64,000 nt of DNA from contig DASRWB010000067.1 in assembly GCA_035654775.1 (NCBI GenBank), positions 21,218 to 85,217 of the forward strand. The letters run 5' to 3'. The notes under the pieces were generated by a model. That model saw nothing but the letters and a program-made list of their open reading frames with translations, was not told the origin of the DNA and ran no database searches. How positions within the stretch are numbered: the stretch's first letter is position 1; every line of letters begins with the position of its first letter. Positions 33,644 to 42,144 of the stretch are shown in pieces. This DNA comes from HKST-UBA85 sp035654775 (GTDB taxonomy: Bacteria; Bacteroidota; Bacteroidia; Flavobacteriales; Flavobacteriaceae). The position numbers and the translations under genes are program-made.

Positions 33644-34702
33644 CTAACATTTATATACAATCGCATTAATGTGCATTCCTGCTCCAACACTGGCAAAAAT
33701 AACAATATCGCCTTGAGCTATGGCATGATTTTCCAGTTGATTGGACTTTACCAAATCGAAAAGTGTAGGAACTGTAGCAACACTGCTGTTGCCTAGTTTA
33801 TGTATGCTCATGGGCATAATGTTTTCCGGGACTGGCGTTTTATAGAGTTTATAAAAGCGATTGATGATGGCGTCATCCATTTTTTCGTTGGCCTGATGAA
33901 TAAAAATCTTTTTTACATCCTGTATGGAAACTCCGCTTTTATCGAGGCATTCTTTCATGGCTTTAGGTACATTGGTAAGGGCAAATTCGTATATTTTTCG
34001 TCCGTCCATTTTAATGTATCGAGTGTCTCTGCATAGTTCTTGATTGTTGGAGTTTCCAAAAAACAAATAGTAGGCTTCGTCATAGGTAAAACTGGCAGTT
34101 TCGTGAGCTAATATTCCACCGTCTTCATTAGTGAATTCTACTACTGTGGCACCGGCGCCATCGGAGTAAATCATGCTGTCTCTGTCATATTTATCAACTA
34201 CACGTGATAAAGTTTCGGTACCTATAACCAGGCATTTTTTTGCCATTCCGGCTTTGATAAAGGCTTGTGCTTGTATCACACCTTCAATCCATCCCGGACA
34301 TCCAAAAAGGATATCGTAGGCCACACATTTTGGGTTTTTTATTTTTAAAGTGTGTTTAACCCGTGAAGCCAGGCAAGGCAAAATATCACTTTGAATGGTG
34401 TTGTGTTTTACATCGCCAAAGTTATGTGCTAGAATGATGTAATCTAAGGTTTCCGGGTCAATATTGGCGTCAGCTATTGCTTTTTGAGCCGCTAATGAAC
34501 CAATGTCTGAGGAAACTAAATGTGGAGCTACATAGCGCCTTTCTACAATTCCCGTAATGTCTTTAAATTTTTCTACGATTACCTCGTTTGGATAATTAAT
34601 GGCACTTCCGTCTACGTTTAAGAAGGTGTGCTGATGAAAACTTTCATTAGTTTCAACCAAATCAGGAATGTAACTTCCTGTGCCTGTTATTTTAATTCCC
34701 AT
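33644..34702 (-). CDS. 3-oxoacyl-ACP synthase III-like ketosynthase
   Basis: This 352-residue thiolase-fold enzyme has the KAS III catalytic set: C135 (FGCPGWIEG), H269 (FIHQANEKM) and N305 (LGNSSVATVP). FabH starts fatty-acid chains by condensing an acyl-CoA with malonyl-ACP. The active-site context differs from E. coli FabH (GNSS rather than GNTS), and the protein is encoded with a methyltransferase and a glycosyltransferase rather than in a fab cluster. It may therefore be a specialised homologue for an unusual lipid. The family is certain, the substrate is not. Confidence 0.9.
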   Translation of the reverse strand: MGIKITGTGSYIPDLVETNESFHQHTFLNVDGSAINYPNEVIVEKFKDITGIVERRYVAPHLVSSDIGSLAAQKAIADANIDPETLDYIILAHNFGDVKHNTIQSDILPCLASRVKHTLKIKNPKCVAYDILFGCPGWIEGVIQAQAFIKAGMAKKCLVIGTETLSRVVDKYDRDSMIYSDGAGATVVEFTNEDGGILAHETASFTYDEAYYLFFGNSNNQELCRDTRYIKMDGRKIYEFALTNVPKAMKECLDKSGVSIQDVKKIFIHQANEKMDDAIINRFYKLYKTPVPENIMPMSIHKLGNSSVATVPTLFDLVKSNQLENHAIAQGDIVIFASVGAGMHINAIVYKC

Positions 34703-34824
34703 ACCCGTAAATTATGCGATGATTTAACGAATTAAAAGTAACCATTTATTAGCAAACAAAACAACTTTGGAGTAAACATTTACAGCTTTTTGTAAATAAT
34801 ATAAATCTGGCGGCTTAAAATGAT

Positions 34825-34847
34825 AAAAGGGCAAAAATTGCCCTTTT
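34825..34847 (-). terminator. Rho-independent terminator after gcvP
   Basis: A 10-bp stem (AAAAGGGCAA at 34825-34834, TTGCCCTTTT at 34838-34847) with a 3-base loop lies 15 bases after the gcvP stop on the minus strand. Confidence 0.8.
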
Positions 34848-34861
34848 ATTTTAAAAAAATG

Positions 34862-37708
34862 TTATTCTGCGTAAGCTTCAATTGGCGCACAGGTGCAGAT
34901 TAAATTTCTATCGCCGTAGGCATCGTCAACACGACGTACACTGGGCCAGAATTTATTTTCTTTTACGTAATCAAGCGGAAATGCAGCTTCTTCACGAGAA
35001 TACTCTTGTAACCACTCGTTAGCAGTAACCATTTCCAGAGTGTGAGGTGCATTTTTTAAGATATTACTTTCATTGTCTTTTGAGGTGGCGTCAATTTCTT
35101 TTTTGATTGAAATCATAGCGTCACAAAACCGATCCATTTCTGCTTTACTTTCACTTTCGGTAGGTTCAATCATCAAGGTTCCTGCAACCGGAAAAGAAAC
35201 CGTTGGTGCGTGAAATCCGTAATCCATTAAGCGTTTGGCAATGTCTGTTACTTCTATTCCGTTGGCTTTAAAAGGTCTGCAATCTACAATCATTTCGTGT
35301 GCTGCACGACCACGTTCTCCCGAATATAAGGTGTCAAAGTGACCTTGCAAACGATGTTTTATGTAATTTGCGTTTAAAATAGCAATTTTGGTAGCTTGTG
35401 TTAAGCCTTCGGCACCTAACATTTTGATGTATCCATAAGAAATTAAACAAACCAAGGCTGAGCCAAATGGGGCTGCAGAAATAGCAGAAATAGCATTTTC
35501 ACCACCGGTTTTCACCACTGGATTTCCGGGTAAAAAAGGAACCAATTGCTTGGCCACACATATGGGGCCAACTCCGGGACCGCCGCCGCCATGAGGTATG
35601 GCAAAGGTTTTATGGAGGTTTAAATGGCACACATCAGCACCTATTTTTCCGGGATTTGTAAGTCCTACTTGTGCGTTCATGTTTGCGCCATCCATGTATA
35701 CCTGACCGCCGTTATCGTGAATTATTTTTGTAATTTCTTTTATTGCAGATTCGTAAACACCATGAGTTGACGGGTAAGTCACCATTAAACAGGATAGATG
35801 GTCTTTATACAATTCGGCTTTTTCACGTAAATCTTCAACATCTATGTTCCCTTTTTCAGTAGATTTTGTTACTACAACCTTCATACCGGCCATAACCGCA
35901 CTTGCCGGGTTCGTACCGTGTGCAGATGATGGAATTAAACAAATGTTTCTATGGCCTTCGCCACGAGATTCGTGATAGGCTTTTATAACCATTAAACCGG
36001 CATATTCACCTTGTGCGCCTGAATTGGGTTGTAAAGAAGTTGCCGCAAAACCGGTAATTTCACTCAGCATGCTTTCCAACTCTTTTAGGATAGTTAAATA
36101 GCCTTGTGCCTGTTTTGCCGGGGCAAAAGGATGAATTTTCCCCCATTTGAACCAACTAAGCGGTAGCATTTCAGCGGCTGCATTTAGCTTCATTGTACAC
36201 GAACCCAAAGAAATCATGGAGTGGTTAAGGGATAAATCTTTACGTTCCAGTTTTTTAATGTACCGCATAAGGTCTGTTTCTGAATGATAGGTGTTAAACA
36301 TATCCAAGGTCAAAAAAGTCGAAGTTCTTTGGTGAGATTCAGAAATTGTTGAGGGATTATCGGTACCGGAAATAGACACAGTCTTTTTATTTGCCACTTC
36401 AGCAAAAATGGAAATAATGTAATTTACATCGCGTAAGGATGTGGTTTCATTTAAAGAAATAGTAACCGTTTCGGCATCCGGATAGTAAAAGTTTACTTTT
36501 TTTGCTTTGGCTACTTTTTTGATTTTTTTGGCTTCTGTTTTTATTTGAAGTGTATCAAAAAATGAAGTATTTACTTGTTTAAAACCCAAATCGGTTAATG
36601 CGTTAGCCAATGCAACAGCTTGAGCGTGCACTTTGCGTGCAATATAGGTTAAGCCTTTTGGGCCGTGATATACGGCATACATACCGGCCATAACGGCAAG
36701 TAGGACTTGTGCAGTACAAATATTTGAGGTGGCTTTATCGCGCTTTATGTGTTGTTCGCGTGTTTGAAGAGCCATTCTGAGTGCTCTGTTTCCTGAAGCA
36801 TCCTTAGTTACGCCAATAATTCTTCCGGGAATGTCGCGTTTGTATTGTTCCTTGGTAGCAAAATAGGCTGCATGCGGACCGCCATAACCCATTGGGATAC
36901 CAAAACGTTGCGTGCTGCCAACTACTACATCGGCACCAAATTTACCCGGAGCTTCAAGTAATACCAGGCTTAAAATATCTGCGGCAACGGCAACTTTAAT
37001 ACCTGCGTTGTTCGCTTTTTCAATGAAGGTTTTGATGTCGCTTATTTGTCCGTTTGATCCCGGATATTGAATAATTGCACCAAAAAAATCAGTGTTGTAG
37101 TCAAAGGTATTTTCATCTCCAAAAACCAGTTCAATGCCTATAGGGTTTGCTCTTGTTTCAAGTAATGCTTTGGTTTGCGGTAAAACATTTTTTGATACGA
37201 AGAATTTGGTGATGTTATTTTTTTTCTGTTCTCGGTCTCTTACGGCAAATAGTAAACTCATAGCTTCGGCGGCTGCAGTGCTTTCATCAAGTAATGAGGC
37301 ATTGGCAATTTCCATACCGGTTAAATCGGTAATCATGGTTTGGAAATTCAGTAAAGCTTCCAGTCTTCCTTGGGCTATTTCTGCCTGATAAGGTGTATAG
37401 GCAGTATACCATCCCGGATTTTCAAGAATATTTCGCTGAATTACTGCCGGAAGAATACAAGGATGATAACCCAGGCCGATGTAGGTTTTGTATACTTTAT
37501 TTTTTTTTGCCATCTGATGCAGATGAATTAAGTATTCATCTTCAGACATAGGTTCATCCAGATTAAGCGGATTTTCCAGTCTAATATCATCGGGAATAGT
37601 TTCGTATATAAGTTGGTCTAGTGAGTTTACTCCTAAGGTTTGTAACATGTCTTTTTGTTCCTGTTCATTTGGACCAATATGACGTAATGCGAAGCTGTTT
37701 GTATTCAT
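34862..37708 (-). CDS. gcvP: Glycine dehydrogenase (aminomethyl-transferring), P-protein
   Basis: This is the PLP P-protein of the glycine cleavage system: it decarboxylates glycine and passes the aminomethyl group to lipoylated GcvH. The PLP lysine is in NLHKTFAIPHGGGGPG. The full-length fused form is present (948 residues from the ATG at 37708), with both halves recognisable (AYTPYQAEIAQGRLEAL early and SSAHGTNPASAVMAGM late). A longer frame from 37747 is rejected because the -7 element lies inside it. gcvT and gcvH are not adjacent. The system needs lipoate, made by the lipA gene also in this window. Confidence 0.97.
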   Translation of the reverse strand: MNTNSFALRHIGPNEQEQKDMLQTLGVNSLDQLIYETIPDDIRLENPLNLDEPMSEDEYLIHLHQMAKKNKVYKTYIGLGYHPCILPAVIQRNILENPGWYTAYTPYQAEIAQGRLEALLNFQTMITDLTGMEIANASLLDESTAAAEAMSLLFAVRDREQKKNNITKFFVSKNVLPQTKALLETRANPIGIELVFGDENTFDYNTDFFGAIIQYPGSNGQISDIKTFIEKANNAGIKVAVAADILSLVLLEAPGKFGADVVVGSTQRFGIPMGYGGPHAAYFATKEQYKRDIPGRIIGVTKDASGNRALRMALQTREQHIKRDKATSNICTAQVLLAVMAGMYAVYHGPKGLTYIARKVHAQAVALANALTDLGFKQVNTSFFDTLQIKTEAKKIKKVAKAKKVNFYYPDAETVTISLNETTSLRDVNYIISIFAEVANKKTVSISGTDNPSTISESHQRTSTFLTLDMFNTYHSETDLMRYIKKLERKDLSLNHSMISLGSCTMKLNAAAEMLPLSWFKWGKIHPFAPAKQAQGYLTILKELESMLSEITGFAATSLQPNSGAQGEYAGLMVIKAYHESRGEGHRNICLIPSSAHGTNPASAVMAGMKVVVTKSTEKGNIDVEDLREKAELYKDHLSCLMVTYPSTHGVYESAIKEITKIIHDNGGQVYMDGANMNAQVGLTNPGKIGADVCHLNLHKTFAIPHGGGGPGVGPICVAKQLVPFLPGNPVVKTGGENAISAISAAPFGSALVCLISYGYIKMLGAEGLTQATKIAILNANYIKHRLQGHFDTLYSGERGRAAHEMIVDCRPFKANGIEVTDIAKRLMDYGFHAPTVSFPVAGTLMIEPTESESKAEMDRFCDAMISIKKEIDATSKDNESNILKNAPHTLEMVTANEWLQEYSREEAAFPLDYVKENKFWPSVRRVDDAYGDRNLICTCAPIEAYAE

Positions 37709-37734
37709 TAAAATGAATGTTAAGTTTTGATGCG

Positions 37735-37742
37735 CAAAATTA
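37735..37742 (-). promoter_or_regulatory. -7 element TAATTTTG of gcvP
   Basis: This is an exact TAnnTTTG match on the minus strand, 27 bases before the preferred gcvP ATG. It places the start downstream of 37735. No glycine-riboswitch-like leader fits in the short untranslated region. Confidence 0.5.
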
Positions 37743-37815
37743 CACATTTATAAAGGTTTTAGTGTTAATGAAAGCTAAAGTTTTTAACGAAAAGATTCGG
37801 TTATTAACAGTTTAC

Positions 37816-37823
37816 TATTTTTG
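37816..37823 (+). promoter_or_regulatory. -7 element TATTTTTG of the membrane-protein gene
   Basis: This is an exact TAnnTTTG match. It lies 5 bases before the ATG at 37828, so the message would have a very short or no leader. It rules out the longer frame from 37717. Confidence 0.5.
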
Positions 37824-37827
37824 TATT

Positions 37828-38655
37828 ATGATTAAGATTAAACGGGTATTGGATTTTTATATAAACAGTAGTATACATGTGGCTTTAGCTGTAGTGTCGC
37901 TTGTGTTAATTACCTGTGTTAAATTTGATATTGAGGCGGAAAATAACCTTCTTTTTTTTATTTTTTTTGCCACCATTACCGGATATAATTTTGTGAAATA
38001 CTTTGGAATAGCAAAATTTCATCACAGAAGATTGGCTACTTGGCTGAAAGCTATCCAAATTTTTTCTTTTTTTTGCTTTGTGGCACTTTGTTATTACACT
38101 TTTACTTTGCCTAAAACTACTATAGTTTATTTGTTGTTTTTTGGAGTCATTACTTTTTTTTATGCGATTCCTTTTTTACCCAAACGCTTTTTTTTAGATG
38201 CACATCATAATTTACGAACCATTAGCGGGTTGAAAGTTTATGTAATTGCTTTTGTTTGGGCTGGAGTTACAGTGATTTTGCCTCTTTTGCACGCCGATGA
38301 ATCATTAGTTTTAGATGTATATATAGAAGCTTTTCAGCGTTTTGTTTTGGTCGTTGCATTGATGTTACCTTTTGAAATTCGTGATTTGAGGTTTGATAGT
38401 TTAAGGCTTGCTACAATACCGCAGCAAATAGGTGTGAAACGCACTAAAGGATTAGGTTTTTTACTGATTCTTATTTTCTTTTTACTTGAATTTTTAAAAG
38501 ATGCTGTAACGGTAAAGTTTATCTTCAGTACGTTGATTGCCGGCGTATTGCTCCTTTTTTTATTAAGGTTTTCCAGTAAAAATCAAAGTCCATATTACAG
38601 TGGTTTTTGGGTAGAAGCAATTCCTATAGTTTGGTATGTATTACTTTTTTTTTAG
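37828..38655 (+). CDS. Multi-pass membrane protein, UbiA-like in layout
   Basis: This protein of about 275 residues has at least seven hydrophobic spans. The arrangement of helices and the polar loops (TGYNFVKYF after helix 2, FLDAHHNLRTISGLK, and the later FEIRDLRFDSLRLATIPQQ) is reminiscent of UbiA-type prenyltransferases, whose Asp-rich NDxxD and DxxxD motifs sit in such loops. The second loop here (RDLRFDSLR) keeps acidic residues, but the first has N-F-V-K with no NDxxD. I therefore regard a UbiA-related origin as possible and prenyltransferase activity as unproven. It is divergent from gcvP and convergent with the sigma-factor unit. Confidence 0.7.
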   Translation: MIKIKRVLDFYINSSIHVALAVVSLVLITCVKFDIEAENNLLFFIFFATITGYNFVKYFGIAKFHHRRLATWLKAIQIFSFFCFVALCYYTFTLPKTTIVYLLFFGVITFFYAIPFLPKRFFLDAHHNLRTISGLKVYVIAFVWAGVTVILPLLHADESLVLDVYIEAFQRFVLVVALMLPFEIRDLRFDSLRLATIPQQIGVKRTKGLGFLLILIFFLLEFLKDAVTVKFIFSTLIAGVLLLFLLRFSSKNQSPYYSGFWVEAIPIVWYVLLFF

Positions 38656-38895
38656 TTCTTTTTCAAAGTGAAACTTTAACTCATTTTTTTCTTTTTGTTC
38701 CAGGCAGTTTACATTTGCTTCTTTAACTATCTGTGTAAGTTTGGCGTTTCGTTTTGCATAAATTCGAGTAATATGACACCAGGCAAAACGTAGCCTTAAT
38801 TTAAGTTTTTCCCATCGCGTAGCTTCACCATATTGTGCTTTATCACAGATATGTTTCGCTTCTTCGCAAGTAATGAATAAAAAGCGTTTTTTCAT
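38641..38895 (-). CDS. Putative small zinc-finger-type anti-sigma partner, zinc site degenerate
   Basis: This 84-residue basic protein is encoded one base after an ECF sigma gene. Its pattern (LFITCEEAKHICDKAQYGEAT, then EKLKLRLRFAWCHITRIYAK) resembles small flavobacterial zf-HC2-like proteins paired with ECF sigma factors, where HxxxCxxC binds zinc. Here the second motif reads FAWCHIT, so the histidine and last cysteine are replaced; the CEEAxxxCD part is intact. It overlaps the 3' end of the convergent membrane-protein gene by 15 bases. Role as an anti-sigma is inferred from position; some databases label such proteins otherwise. Confidence 0.7.
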   Translation of the reverse strand: MKKRFLFITCEEAKHICDKAQYGEATRWEKLKLRLRFAWCHITRIYAKRNAKLTQIVKEANVNCLEQKEKNELKFHFEKELKKK

Positions 38896-38896
38896 A

Positions 38897-39445
38897 TTAA
38901 AACCAGTGTTTTTCTAAGCATTCCATCATGGTTTGTCTAGCTCTATGCACGATTACCCATAAATTAGACGCGGTAATGTTCAATTCATTACATATGGTTT
39001 CTGTGTCAAGGCCATCTATAGTTTTCATTTTGAATGCAGTAGCTTGTTTTTCCGGAAGTTTTGAAAGACACTCCATAATAGTATCGCCAAGTTCTTTGTT
39101 TTCAATAGTATCTTCAGCCGTCTTGTCAAAGGAATCAGCAACCCGTTCTTCCAACCAATCGCCTTCTTCTTCCTCAGGAAAAGATATTTTTACTTCAGCT
39201 TTTCCTTTGGTTGAGTTCATTTTTCTGTAATGGTCTATTATCTTTCGTTTTAAAATAGAAATAAGCCAAGTGCGTTCACTGGCTTCTCCTTTAAAGTTTT
39301 TCATGGATTTTAATCCTGCAAAAAAGGTATCTTGAATAATATCTTTGGCAACTTCTCTGTCGTTTATTCTTGAAAAGGTGTAGTTAAACAAGTAGTCTGA
39401 ATACTTGTCTATCCAACTTTCAGGATTGAGCTTTGGGACAGCCAT
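38897..39445 (-). CDS. ECF-type RNA polymerase sigma factor
   Basis: This protein of about 182 residues has region 2 (DYLFNYTFSRINDREVAKDII, then TFFAGLKSMKNFKGEASERTWLISILKRKIIDHYRK) and region 4 (CLSKLPEKQATAFKMKTIDG, then TETICNELNITASNLWVIVHRARQTMMECLEK). The pattern is of the SigV/RpoE-like group typical of Bacteroidota, with the acidic linker EEEEGDWLEE between. I choose the ATG at 39445 over a GTG at 39451 because it starts MAVPKLNPESW, and a TACTTTTG -7 element lies just upstream. The downstream small protein is its likely anti-sigma. Confidence 0.93.
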   Translation of the reverse strand: MAVPKLNPESWIDKYSDYLFNYTFSRINDREVAKDIIQDTFFAGLKSMKNFKGEASERTWLISILKRKIIDHYRKMNSTKGKAEVKISFPEEEEGDWLEERVADSFDKTAEDTIENKELGDTIMECLSKLPEKQATAFKMKTIDGLDTETICNELNITASNLWVIVHRARQTMMECLEKHWF

Positions 39446-39459
39446 GAACACATTTTTTT

Positions 39460-39467
39460 CAAAAGTA
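39460..39467 (-). promoter_or_regulatory. -7 element TACTTTTG of the third ECF sigma gene
   Basis: This is an exact TAnnTTTG match on the minus strand, 15 bases before the ATG, in the gap after the M3 peptidase stop. Confidence 0.45.
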
Positions 39468-39477
39468 ACTAAAAAAA

Positions 39478-41511
39478 TTAGTTTTCTATCAAACCGGCGC
39501 GTTTTAGCAAAGCTTCCGGTTGTGGCTCTTTTCCTCTGAAGCGTTTATACAATTCCATGGGATCTTCTGTACCGCCTTTTGAAAGAATATTTTCTTTGAA
39601 TTTTGTAGCAATTTGGGAGTTAAAAATACCGTTTTGCTTAAAGTAATCGAAGGCATCAGCATCCAGTACTTCGGCCCATTTGTAGCTGTAATATCCTGAG
39701 GAATAACCGCCTTGAAATATGTGTGAAAATGAAGTGCTCATGCAGTTTTCGGCAACATCGGGATACAGCATGGTGTTTTTAAAAGCTTGTAATTCATGTG
39801 CCTTGACATTAGTTGTCTCCGCTGGGTTTTTTCCATGCCAGCTCATGTCGAGTAATCCAAAACTTAATTGACGTAAGGTTTGCATGCCTTGTTGAAACGT
39901 AGCGGCTTCTTTTATTTTGATAATTAACTCCATAGGGATAGGAGCGTCGGTTTCATAATGTCGCGCAAACAGAGAAAGCGCTTCTTTTTCATAACACCAG
40001 TTTTCCAGAATTTGGCTTGGCAATTCTACAAAATCCCAATAGACACTAGTTCCGGATAAACTGGGAAAAGTCGTATTGGCCAGCATACCATGCAGAGCAT
40101 GTCCAAATTCGTGAAATAGTGTCGTTACCTCATTAAAAGTCAACAGCGAAGGCTTGGTTTTGGTAGGCTTTGTGAAATTACATACAATAGAAATATGTGG
40201 TCTGCTGTTTTGATTGTTTTTTATATACTGAGGTTTAAAAACAGTCATCCAAGCGCCGTTGCGTTTTCCCGGACGTGGAAAAAAATCAGCATAAAAAATG
40301 GCTACTAAGTTTTTCTGAATGTCTGTAACTTTGTAGGTTAAAACTTCTGGATGGTATTTATCGATGGTATGTAGTTCTTCAAAATCCAGTCCGTACAGTT
40401 TTTTTGCTATAGTGAATACGCCTTGAATAACGTTTTCGAGTTTAAAATAAGGTTTTAGTTTTTCGTCGTCAAAATCAAAGCGTTTTTGTTTTAGTTTTTC
40501 AGAATAGTATGCTGCATCCCATTTTTGAAGAGTATCAATTCCGTCGAGTTCTGTGGCAAACTGTTGTAATTCTTTAAATTCACGAATGGCAGCAGGTTTG
40601 GCTTTTTCCAATAATTCTTTTAAAAAAGCATTTACTTTTTTGGGCGTTTTGGCCATACGTTCTTCCAATACGTAATGAGCATGTGTTTTGTATCCCAATA
40701 AATTTGCCCGTTGATGCCTGAGGGTTGCTATTTTTAGTACAATATTTTCATTGTTGTATTTGTTTTTTTGAAATCCTTTGGCACCAAAAGCCAGCGTCAT
40801 TTTTTTTCTTAATGCTCTATTGCTAGCATAGGTTATAAAAGGAATGTAGCTAGGATAATCTAACGTAAAAATCCATCCTTTTTTGTTTTTAGATTCGGCG
40901 AGTTGTTTTGCAGTTTCTATTGCGTCTTCGGGCAGTCCGTTTAAGTCAGATTTTTTGGTGATATGCAAATGAAATGCATTGGTTTCGGCAAGAACATTTT
41001 CACCGAAGGTTAGTTTTAAGGTGCTTAAAGCTTTGTCTATTTTCCGGAGTTTTTGTTTTTTGGTCTCGGTGAGATTGGCTCCGTTTCGGATAAAACTCTT
41101 GTATTTTTTTTCTAGAAGTGTGTGTTGTTCTGTTGTTAAAACGAGTTGATCTTTTTGGTTATATATATCGTTCACGCGCTGAAATAAGGCTTGATTCAGG
41201 GTTATGTCATTAGAAAGTTCGGCTAATAAAGGGGATACTTTTTGAGCAATTTTTTGTAATTGGTCGTTGGTCTCAGCAGAATTTAAATTAAAAAAGATAT
41301 TTGAAATACGGTCTAAACGTTCACTGACAAACTCTAAAGCTTCTACAGTGTTTTCAAAAGTTGGAGCTTCGGTACGATTGACGATAGCTTCAATATTGTT
41401 TTTTACATTTTTAATTTCGGTTTTAAAGGCAGGTAAAAAGTCTTTTTGATTAATTTTTGAAAAAGGAGCTGTAAGAAAAGGTGTATTAAAGTCTGTAAGT
41501 AAAATATTCAT
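39478..41511 (-). CDS. M3 family zinc metallopeptidase (oligopeptidase A / dipeptidyl carboxypeptidase type)
   Basis: This 677-residue cytosolic oligopeptidase has the zinc site H467-E468-F-G-H471 (TLFHEFGHALHGML) with third ligand E496 (YWDFVELPSQ), the spacing expected for M3. The C-terminal SSGYYSYKWAEVLDADAFDYF segment contains the tyrosine/histidine-rich substrate loop. It degrades short peptides. There is no signal peptide. Whether it acts as an endo-oligopeptidase or removes dipeptides (Dcp) cannot be told from the sequence alone. It lies upstream of an ECF sigma gene and downstream of purE, with its own intergenic region. Confidence 0.94.
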   Translation of the reverse strand: MNILLTDFNTPFLTAPFSKINQKDFLPAFKTEIKNVKNNIEAIVNRTEAPTFENTVEALEFVSERLDRISNIFFNLNSAETNDQLQKIAQKVSPLLAELSNDITLNQALFQRVNDIYNQKDQLVLTTEQHTLLEKKYKSFIRNGANLTETKKQKLRKIDKALSTLKLTFGENVLAETNAFHLHITKKSDLNGLPEDAIETAKQLAESKNKKGWIFTLDYPSYIPFITYASNRALRKKMTLAFGAKGFQKNKYNNENIVLKIATLRHQRANLLGYKTHAHYVLEERMAKTPKKVNAFLKELLEKAKPAAIREFKELQQFATELDGIDTLQKWDAAYYSEKLKQKRFDFDDEKLKPYFKLENVIQGVFTIAKKLYGLDFEELHTIDKYHPEVLTYKVTDIQKNLVAIFYADFFPRPGKRNGAWMTVFKPQYIKNNQNSRPHISIVCNFTKPTKTKPSLLTFNEVTTLFHEFGHALHGMLANTTFPSLSGTSVYWDFVELPSQILENWCYEKEALSLFARHYETDAPIPMELIIKIKEAATFQQGMQTLRQLSFGLLDMSWHGKNPAETTNVKAHELQAFKNTMLYPDVAENCMSTSFSHIFQGGYSSGYYSYKWAEVLDADAFDYFKQNGIFNSQIATKFKENILSKGGTEDPMELYKRFRGKEPQPEALLKRAGLIEN

Positions 41512-41567
41512 AGCGTTAATCTAATGTTAATCTGTTAAAATACGAGGCATGAATAAAAAAAATGGGC

Positions 41568-41664
41568 TACATTTGCAACTGATTAATTCATAATTGGTTA
41601 AATCCAATTCAAGTTAGTTGATTAATAGCTGTAAACACCCCGAAACTTTCGGGGTGTTTTTATT
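41568..41664 (+). ncRNA. Candidate small RNA or orphan transcript between dcp-like and purE genes
   Basis: A TACATTTG -7 match (41568-41575) on the plus strand is followed about 60 bases later by a strong hairpin (AAACACCCCGA at 41633-41643, TCGGGGTGTTT at 41649-41659) and a T-rich tail, the correct polarity for a plus-strand terminator. Both flanking genes are on the minus strand, so the terminator does not face a plus-strand gene. An 80-85 base RNA would result; a short internal hairpin ATTGG/CCAAT lies at about 41593-41609. The hairpin may alternatively serve purE on the minus strand, where its tail is weaker. No RNA family is recognised. Confidence 0.35.
41633..41664 (+). terminator. Hairpin terminator overlapping the purE 3' end
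   Basis: An 11-bp perfect stem with a 5-base loop is followed by TTTTATTTTAT on the plus strand; on the minus strand it follows the purE stop immediately and is trailed by TTTAC. It could terminate in both directions, with better polarity on the plus strand. Confidence 0.75.
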
Positions 41665-42142
41665 TTATATCTTTAGTTGAGGTTATTACTTTTTGTTTCA
41701 GTTCTTCTTTGTACGCAAGAATTTTATTAAGTATTTCAGGGTTTGAACTACCAATAATCTGGGCGGCTAATATTCCGGCATTTTTGGCTCCATTTAAGGC
41801 AACAGTCGCTACGGGAACACCACCGGGCATCTGTAAAATAGAAAGTATGGAATCCCAGCCGTCTATAGAATTACTGCTTTTTACCGGAACGCCTATTACC
41901 GGTAAGGGAGAAATTGATGCCACCATTCCCGGCAAGTGTGCTGCGCCACCGGCGCCGGCAATAATTACAGAAATTCCGCGCTTATGAGCTTCTTTAGCAT
42001 AGTTGAACATTTTTTCAGGTGTTCTATGTGCGGATACAATATCTACTTCAACTGCTATATCAAAGTCTTTTAAAATTTGTACAGCTTCCTGCATGATGGG
42101 AAAATCACTTTTGCTTCCCATAATAATTCCTACTTTACTCAT
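41660..42142 (-). CDS. purE: N5-carboxyaminoimidazole ribonucleotide mutase
   Basis: This 160-residue enzyme moves the carboxyl group within N5-CAIR to give CAIR in purine synthesis. The class I signature is GSKSDFPIMQEA (residues 9-20) with SAHRTPEKM and GAGGAAHLPGMVAS. It starts 2 bases after the purK stop, so the two subunits of the carboxylation step are co-transcribed, as is common in bacteria that use ATP and bicarbonate (PurK + class I PurE). Confidence 0.97.
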   Translation of the reverse strand: MSKVGIIMGSKSDFPIMQEAVQILKDFDIAVEVDIVSAHRTPEKMFNYAKEAHKRGISVIIAGAGGAAHLPGMVASISPLPVIGVPVKSSNSIDGWDSILSILQMPGGVPVATVALNGAKNAGILAAQIIGSSNPEILNKILAYKEELKQKVITSTKDIK

Positions 42143-42144
42143 AT

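Noticed and set aside
41590..41632. tRNA-like GGTTAAATCC segment in the intergenic region before purE
   Set aside because: No acceptor stem, anticodon arm or CCA end could be folded around it.
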